Shown here one piece after another: positions 7,431 to 9,458 of a stretch of DNA of 9,458 nucleotides. A model generated the notes under the pieces. That model was not told the origin of the DNA and searched no databases. It saw only the letters and a program-made list of their open reading frames with translations. Position numbers and translations under genes: made by a program. Source of the stretch: Alistipes sp. (GTDB taxonomy: Bacteria; Bacteroidota; Bacteroidia; Bacteroidales; Rikenellaceae); contig JAGBYV010000357.1 in the NCBI GenBank assembly GCA_017628595.1, positions 1 to 9,458 on the forward strand, given 5' to 3'. Positions within the stretch are counted from its first letter, which is position 1, and each line of letters starts with the position of its first letter.

Positions 7431-7492
7431 ATATTTTATTATGTTTTTTACATACTCTACCAACCGGTGTTGTGTTGGTGTTTTATCAAAGG

Positions 7493-7500
7493 CAAAGATA
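7493..7500 (-). promoter_or_regulatory. Bacteroidota-type -7 element upstream of rpe operon
   Basis: On the minus strand this reads TATCTTTG, a perfect match to the TAnnTTTG -7 consensus of Bacteroidota sigma-ABfr promoters. It lies 62 bases upstream of the rpe ATG and would give a leader of about 55 bases. A clear TTTG -33 element at the expected distance is not visible, so the match rests on the -7 box and its position ahead of the operon. Confidence 0.6.
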
Positions 7501-7551
7501 AGAATAATTAAGCATTTTTTTAGTCGTTATGGGGGCGAAAGAGATTTAGAT

Positions 7552-7582
7552 TTTGTTATTATGCGGAAAAAAGTTATATTTG
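7552..7582 (+). promoter_or_regulatory. Bacteroidota promoter for first beta-barrel gene
   Basis: TTTG at 7552-7555 and TATATTTG at 7575-7582 are separated by exactly 19 bases, matching the -33/-7 consensus of Bacteroidota (TTTG, 19-21 bases, TAnnTTTG). The -7 box ends 28 bases before the ATG at 7611. It faces away from the rpe promoter, so the region is divergent. A perfect palindrome (7576-7593) overlaps the -7 box and probable transcription start. Confidence 0.75.
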
Positions 7583-7593
7583 TAAACAAATAT
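7576..7593. promoter_or_regulatory. 18-base palindrome over the -7 box (possible operator)
   Basis: ATATTTGT at 7576-7583 and ACAAATAT at 7586-7593 are perfect reverse complements around a central AA. The site covers most of the -7 box and the likely start of transcription, where a repressor could bind. It is AT-rich, and half of it is constrained by the promoter consensus, so chance cannot be excluded. Confidence 0.4.
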
Positions 7594-7610
7594 TTAAAAC
7601 ATTTTCGACT

Positions 7611-8225
7611 ATGAAACGAATCATCATTGCATTATTAGCAGTTGTTGCCACTATAAACGTATCGGCTCAGGAGTTGCGCTGGGGTGTTGCAGGCGGTTTG
7701 AACTTCGCCAACGAGCGAGCAAAGGCCGCCGGTGTCAAGGTATCTTCCGATAGCTATATCGGATTTCAGGTTGGCGCCAAGGCTGAGATGGATTTTTCGT
7801 CTTATCTGATTGATGGCTTCTATCTTGAGGGTAGCTTGCTCTATAATCTTAAAGGCGGCAGCTACTCGGGTAGCCATTCAAATCTTGGCTATCTGCAGTT
7901 GCCTGTTAATCTTGGTTATCGTCTGACCTTTTCTGGCGATGTGTCGCTTTTGGGCAGCCTTGGTCCCTATGTTGGATTGGGTGTATTGGGCAAGGATGTT
8001 GAGAAGGTGAGTGGCGCAAAGGTCAAAACTGATGTGTTTGGAACCCGCTTGCAGCGCTTTGACTTCGGTTTGAACTACAAACTCGGAGTTGAGGTGTGGG
8101 ATAAGTGGCAGTTCTATCTCGGCTTCGAGCATAGCTTGCTGAATTTGTCCAAGACCAAGATCGAGGGCTCATCGTCAAGAACTCGTGTGACTAATTTCTA
8201 TATTGGCACAGCTTATATGTTCTAG
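7611..8225 (+). CDS. Outer-membrane beta-barrel protein, PorT/OMP_b-brl-like (paralog 1)
   Basis: A 204-residue secreted protein. Residues 1-19 form a Sec signal peptide (MKR, hydrophobic core, VSA before Gln20) with likely signal peptidase I cleavage after Ala19. The rest is alternating hydrophobic and polar strands rich in Gly, Tyr and Phe, such as GFYLEGSLLY, GYLQLPVNLGYRL, SLGPYVGLGVLG and RFDFGLNYKLGVEV. It ends in NFYIGTAYMF, with the C-terminal Phe typical of outer-membrane barrels recognised by the BAM complex. This pattern and size match the OMP_b-brl/PorT-like family of Bacteroidota, about eight strands. The specific role (adhesion, porin, structural) is not readable. It has its own promoter, a terminator at 8259-8297, and a close relative directly downstream. 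Confidence 0.85.
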   Translation: MKRIIIALLAVVATINVSAQELRWGVAGGLNFANERAKAAGVKVSSDSYIGFQVGAKAEMDFSSYLIDGFYLEGSLLYNLKGGSYSGSHSNLGYLQLPVNLGYRLTFSGDVSLLGSLGPYVGLGVLGKDVEKVSGAKVKTDVFGTRLQRFDFGLNYKLGVEVWDKWQFYLGFEHSLLNLSKTKIEGSSSRTRVTNFYIGTAYMF

Positions 8226-8258
8226 CCGAAAGCGAATAGGCCGTAAAGCCTGTAAAAT

Positions 8259-8297
8259 AAAAATATGCGAGCGCCGTGAGGTTCTCGCATATTTTTT
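8259..8297 (+). terminator. Intrinsic terminator after paralog 1
   Basis: A 13-base-pair perfect stem (AAAAATATGCGAG at 8259-8271 pairs with CTCGCATATTTTT at 8284-8296) with a 12-base loop and a run of T at 8292-8297. Flanking A and T tracts make it symmetrical. It starts 34 bases after the stop codon and separates the two barrel genes. Confidence 0.85.
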
Positions 8298-8303
8298 GTA
8301 TCC

Positions 8304-8332
8304 AGCATTTGCGTATGTTAAAAACAAATGCT
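8304..8332 (+). promoter_or_regulatory. Inverted repeat abutting the start codon of paralog 2
   Basis: AGCATTTG (8304-8311) and CAAATGCT (8325-8332) are perfect reverse complements with a 13-base spacer, and the repeat ends at the base before ATG 8333. In RNA it would form an 8-base-pair stem covering the ribosome-binding region; in DNA it could be an operator. No good TTTG/TAnnTTTG promoter pair is visible between the terminator and this start. Confidence 0.45.
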
Positions 8333-8965
8333 ATGAAAAGAAAATTACCACTGTTTATGTGCGCTCTTCTGGCTACGGCTTTTGCGTCGGCTCAGGAGTT
8401 GCGCTTTGGTATTACAGGTGCGATGAATGTCGCAAATTACGCTATGGATGTTGATGGAGTATCGTTTAACCCCGATTCGCGTATAGGCTTTCGTGCTGGC
8501 CTGCGTATGGAGATGGAGGCTCCGTTCATCTACGATGGGTTCTATTTCGATGGCGAGGTTCTGCTCAGTGCCAAGGGTGCAAAACTCGACACTACGTTGG
8601 GCGACAGCGCAACGAGCATAGTTGCACGTCCCTATTATATGGAGATTCCTATTCATATAGGCTATCGCTATATGTTTGGAAATGGTAACTTTGGTATCTT
8701 CGGCTCGTTTGGCCCATATATGGGTGTGGGACTCTTTGGTACAAATAAGGTAACTGCAGGTGGTGTGCAGTCAAAGCCCGATACCTTCTCTTCCGATGGC
8801 CTGAAACGTTTTGATTTTGGCGTGGGCTTGCGTGCTGGTGTGGCCATGTTTAACCATTATCGTATCTACGTGGGATACGACTGGGGTTTGATCGATATTG
8901 CCAAGTCCAGTGGCGGCAAGATCAATAACCGCAACTTCTATGTAGGCGCTGCCTATATGTTCTGA
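8333..8965 (+). CDS. Outer-membrane beta-barrel protein, PorT/OMP_b-brl-like (paralog 2)
   Basis: A 210-residue protein closely related to the preceding gene product. I chose ATG at 8333 because it gives a proper signal peptide (MKRK, hydrophobic core, FASA with cleavage before Gln21); an in-frame ATG at 8276 falls inside the terminator hairpin and would place 19 non-signal residues in front. Shared blocks with paralog 1 in the same order are SAQELRxG, SxIGFxxG, DGFYxxGxxL, SxGPYxGxGxxG, RFDFGxxxxxGV and NFYxGxAYMF, again ending in Phe. It carries a longer loop around residues 85-98 (LDTTLGDSATSIVA). A Cys at residue 10 is in the hydrophobic core and not in a lipobox. It is expected in the outer membrane; function unknown. 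A terminator follows at 8989-9025. Confidence 0.85.
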   Translation: MKRKLPLFMCALLATAFASAQELRFGITGAMNVANYAMDVDGVSFNPDSRIGFRAGLRMEMEAPFIYDGFYFDGEVLLSAKGAKLDTTLGDSATSIVARPYYMEIPIHIGYRYMFGNGNFGIFGSFGPYMGVGLFGTNKVTAGGVQSKPDTFSSDGLKRFDFGVGLRAGVAMFNHYRIYVGYDWGLIDIAKSSGGKINNRNFYVGAAYMF

Positions 8966-8988
8966 TTTGCGATTTTAATAAAACTCAT

Positions 8989-9025
8989 CGAGGGGATCGA
9001 AGTCATTCGGTTCCCTCGCTTTTTT
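8989..9025 (+). terminator. Intrinsic terminator after paralog 2
   Basis: CGAGGGGA (8989-8996) pairs with TTCCCTCG (9011-9018) over 8 base pairs including one G-T wobble, followed by C and six T (9020-9025). It lies 24 bases after the stop codon. Confidence 0.8.
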
Positions 9026-9033
9026 CATCAGAA

Positions 9034-9065
9034 GTTGACTTTTCGGCAGAAAGTAGTTATCTTTG
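9034..9065 (+). promoter_or_regulatory. Bacteroidota promoter for rmuC
   Basis: TATCTTTG at 9058-9065 is a perfect TAnnTTTG -7 box, with GTTG at 9034-9037, 20 bases upstream, as a near-match -33 element. It sits just after the terminator at 9025 and ends 16 bases before the ATG at 9082, implying a very short leader. Confidence 0.7.
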
Positions 9066-9081
9066 TTCAAACGAAAGGTCT

Positions 9082-9458
9082 ATGGAGTTAATATATATCA
9101 TAATTATAGCCGTGCTGGCGGTTGTTTGTGCAGTCTTTATCACGTTGTATATGGGTCAACGTCAGCGGGTAAAGCATCTTCGGTCGGAATTGGATGCTTC
9201 GGCCGAGCTGCAACGCGAGATGGAGAGCACGATTGCTGCGGATGCGGAGGCTCTGAGCCTTGAGCGCGCGCAGCGTGAGGCCGAGCAGATAGCACGCGTA
9301 AAGGTTGAGACCGAGCTGGAGGCTGAGCGTCGTGCCGCACGTGAGCGAGAAGAGCATCAGCAGGATATGGAACGCTTGATGCGCGAACAGTTTCGCACGC
9401 TGGCGGGCGATATCATGGGTGAGCAGAGTCGCCGTTTCAAGGAGGAGAACCGTGAGTC
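9082..9458 (+). CDS. rmuC: DNA recombination protein RmuC, N-terminal part (cut by window edge)
   Basis: 125 codons are visible and the frame is open to the edge. RmuC proteins carry an N-terminal membrane anchor, a long coiled coil and a C-terminal nuclease-like domain; E. coli RmuC limits inversions at short inverted repeats. Here residues 3-23 (LIYIIIIAVLAVVCAVFITLY) are one hydrophobic span without a cleavage site, residues about 27-110 are an almost continuous Glu/Arg/Ala-rich coiled coil, and the visible end (FRTLAGDIMGEQSRRFKEENRE) matches the family entry into the conserved domain. The nuclease-like domain lies outside the window, so the call rests on architecture and this short segment. 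Confidence 0.82.
   Translation, partial: MELIYIIIIAVLAVVCAVFITLYMGQRQRVKHLRSELDASAELQREMESTIAADAEALSLERAQREAEQIARVKVETELEAERRAAREREEHQQDMERLMREQFRTLAGDIMGEQSRRFKEENRE

Noticed and set aside
7431..7463. TTG start extending rpe by 11 residues
   Set aside because: The extension is AT-rich leader sequence with no match to the family N-terminus; ATG 7430 gives a normal-length protein.
8276..8332. Upstream ATG for the second barrel gene
   Set aside because: It starts within the loop of the terminator hairpin and would bury the signal peptide behind 19 unrelated residues.

Overview
The window comes from a member of the phylum Bacteroidota, most likely order Bacteroidales. The evidence is the promoter type (TTTG, about 19 bases, TAnnTTTG), the absence of strong Shine-Dalgarno sites, two small outer-membrane beta-barrel proteins ending in phenylalanine, and protein families typical of that group. 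The genus cannot be fixed from the sequence alone. There are no rRNA, tRNA, CRISPR or insertion-sequence signals, and most of the content is housekeeping.

From 7430 down to the left edge, one compact minus-strand cluster reads: ribulose-phosphate 3-epimerase (rpe), an ABC-F ATPase, the 23S rRNA methyltransferase rlmB, a YgjP-type zinc metallopeptidase, a long protein joining a LuxC-like acyl-CoA reductase to a MalY/PatB-type C-S lyase, a pRiA4b ORF-3-like protein, and miaA (tRNA dimethylallyltransferase, cut by the edge). Gaps are 4 bases or fewer and several genes overlap (TAATG, ATGA, an 11-base overlap), so this is almost certainly one translationally coupled operon starting from a TATCTTTG promoter element near 7500. 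Its products mostly serve translation (ABC-F, RlmB, MiaA), with carbon and sulfur metabolism mixed in.

Across a divergent intergenic region of about 180 bases, the plus strand carries two related outer-membrane beta-barrel proteins in tandem (7611..8225 and 8333..8965). Each is followed by an intrinsic terminator. Last comes the 5' part of rmuC (from 9082), with its own promoter, cut by the right edge.

The most unusual item is the single open frame from 3561 to 1405. Two proteins that are normally separate, each with its own complete active site, are joined at exactly the usual first methionine of the second, with no stop and no linker. The reductase half is visibly more AT-rich than its neighbours. 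Secondary points of interest are an 18-base palindrome on the promoter of the first barrel gene and an 8-base-pair inverted repeat abutting the start codon of the second. I saw no convincing new defence system or mobile system.
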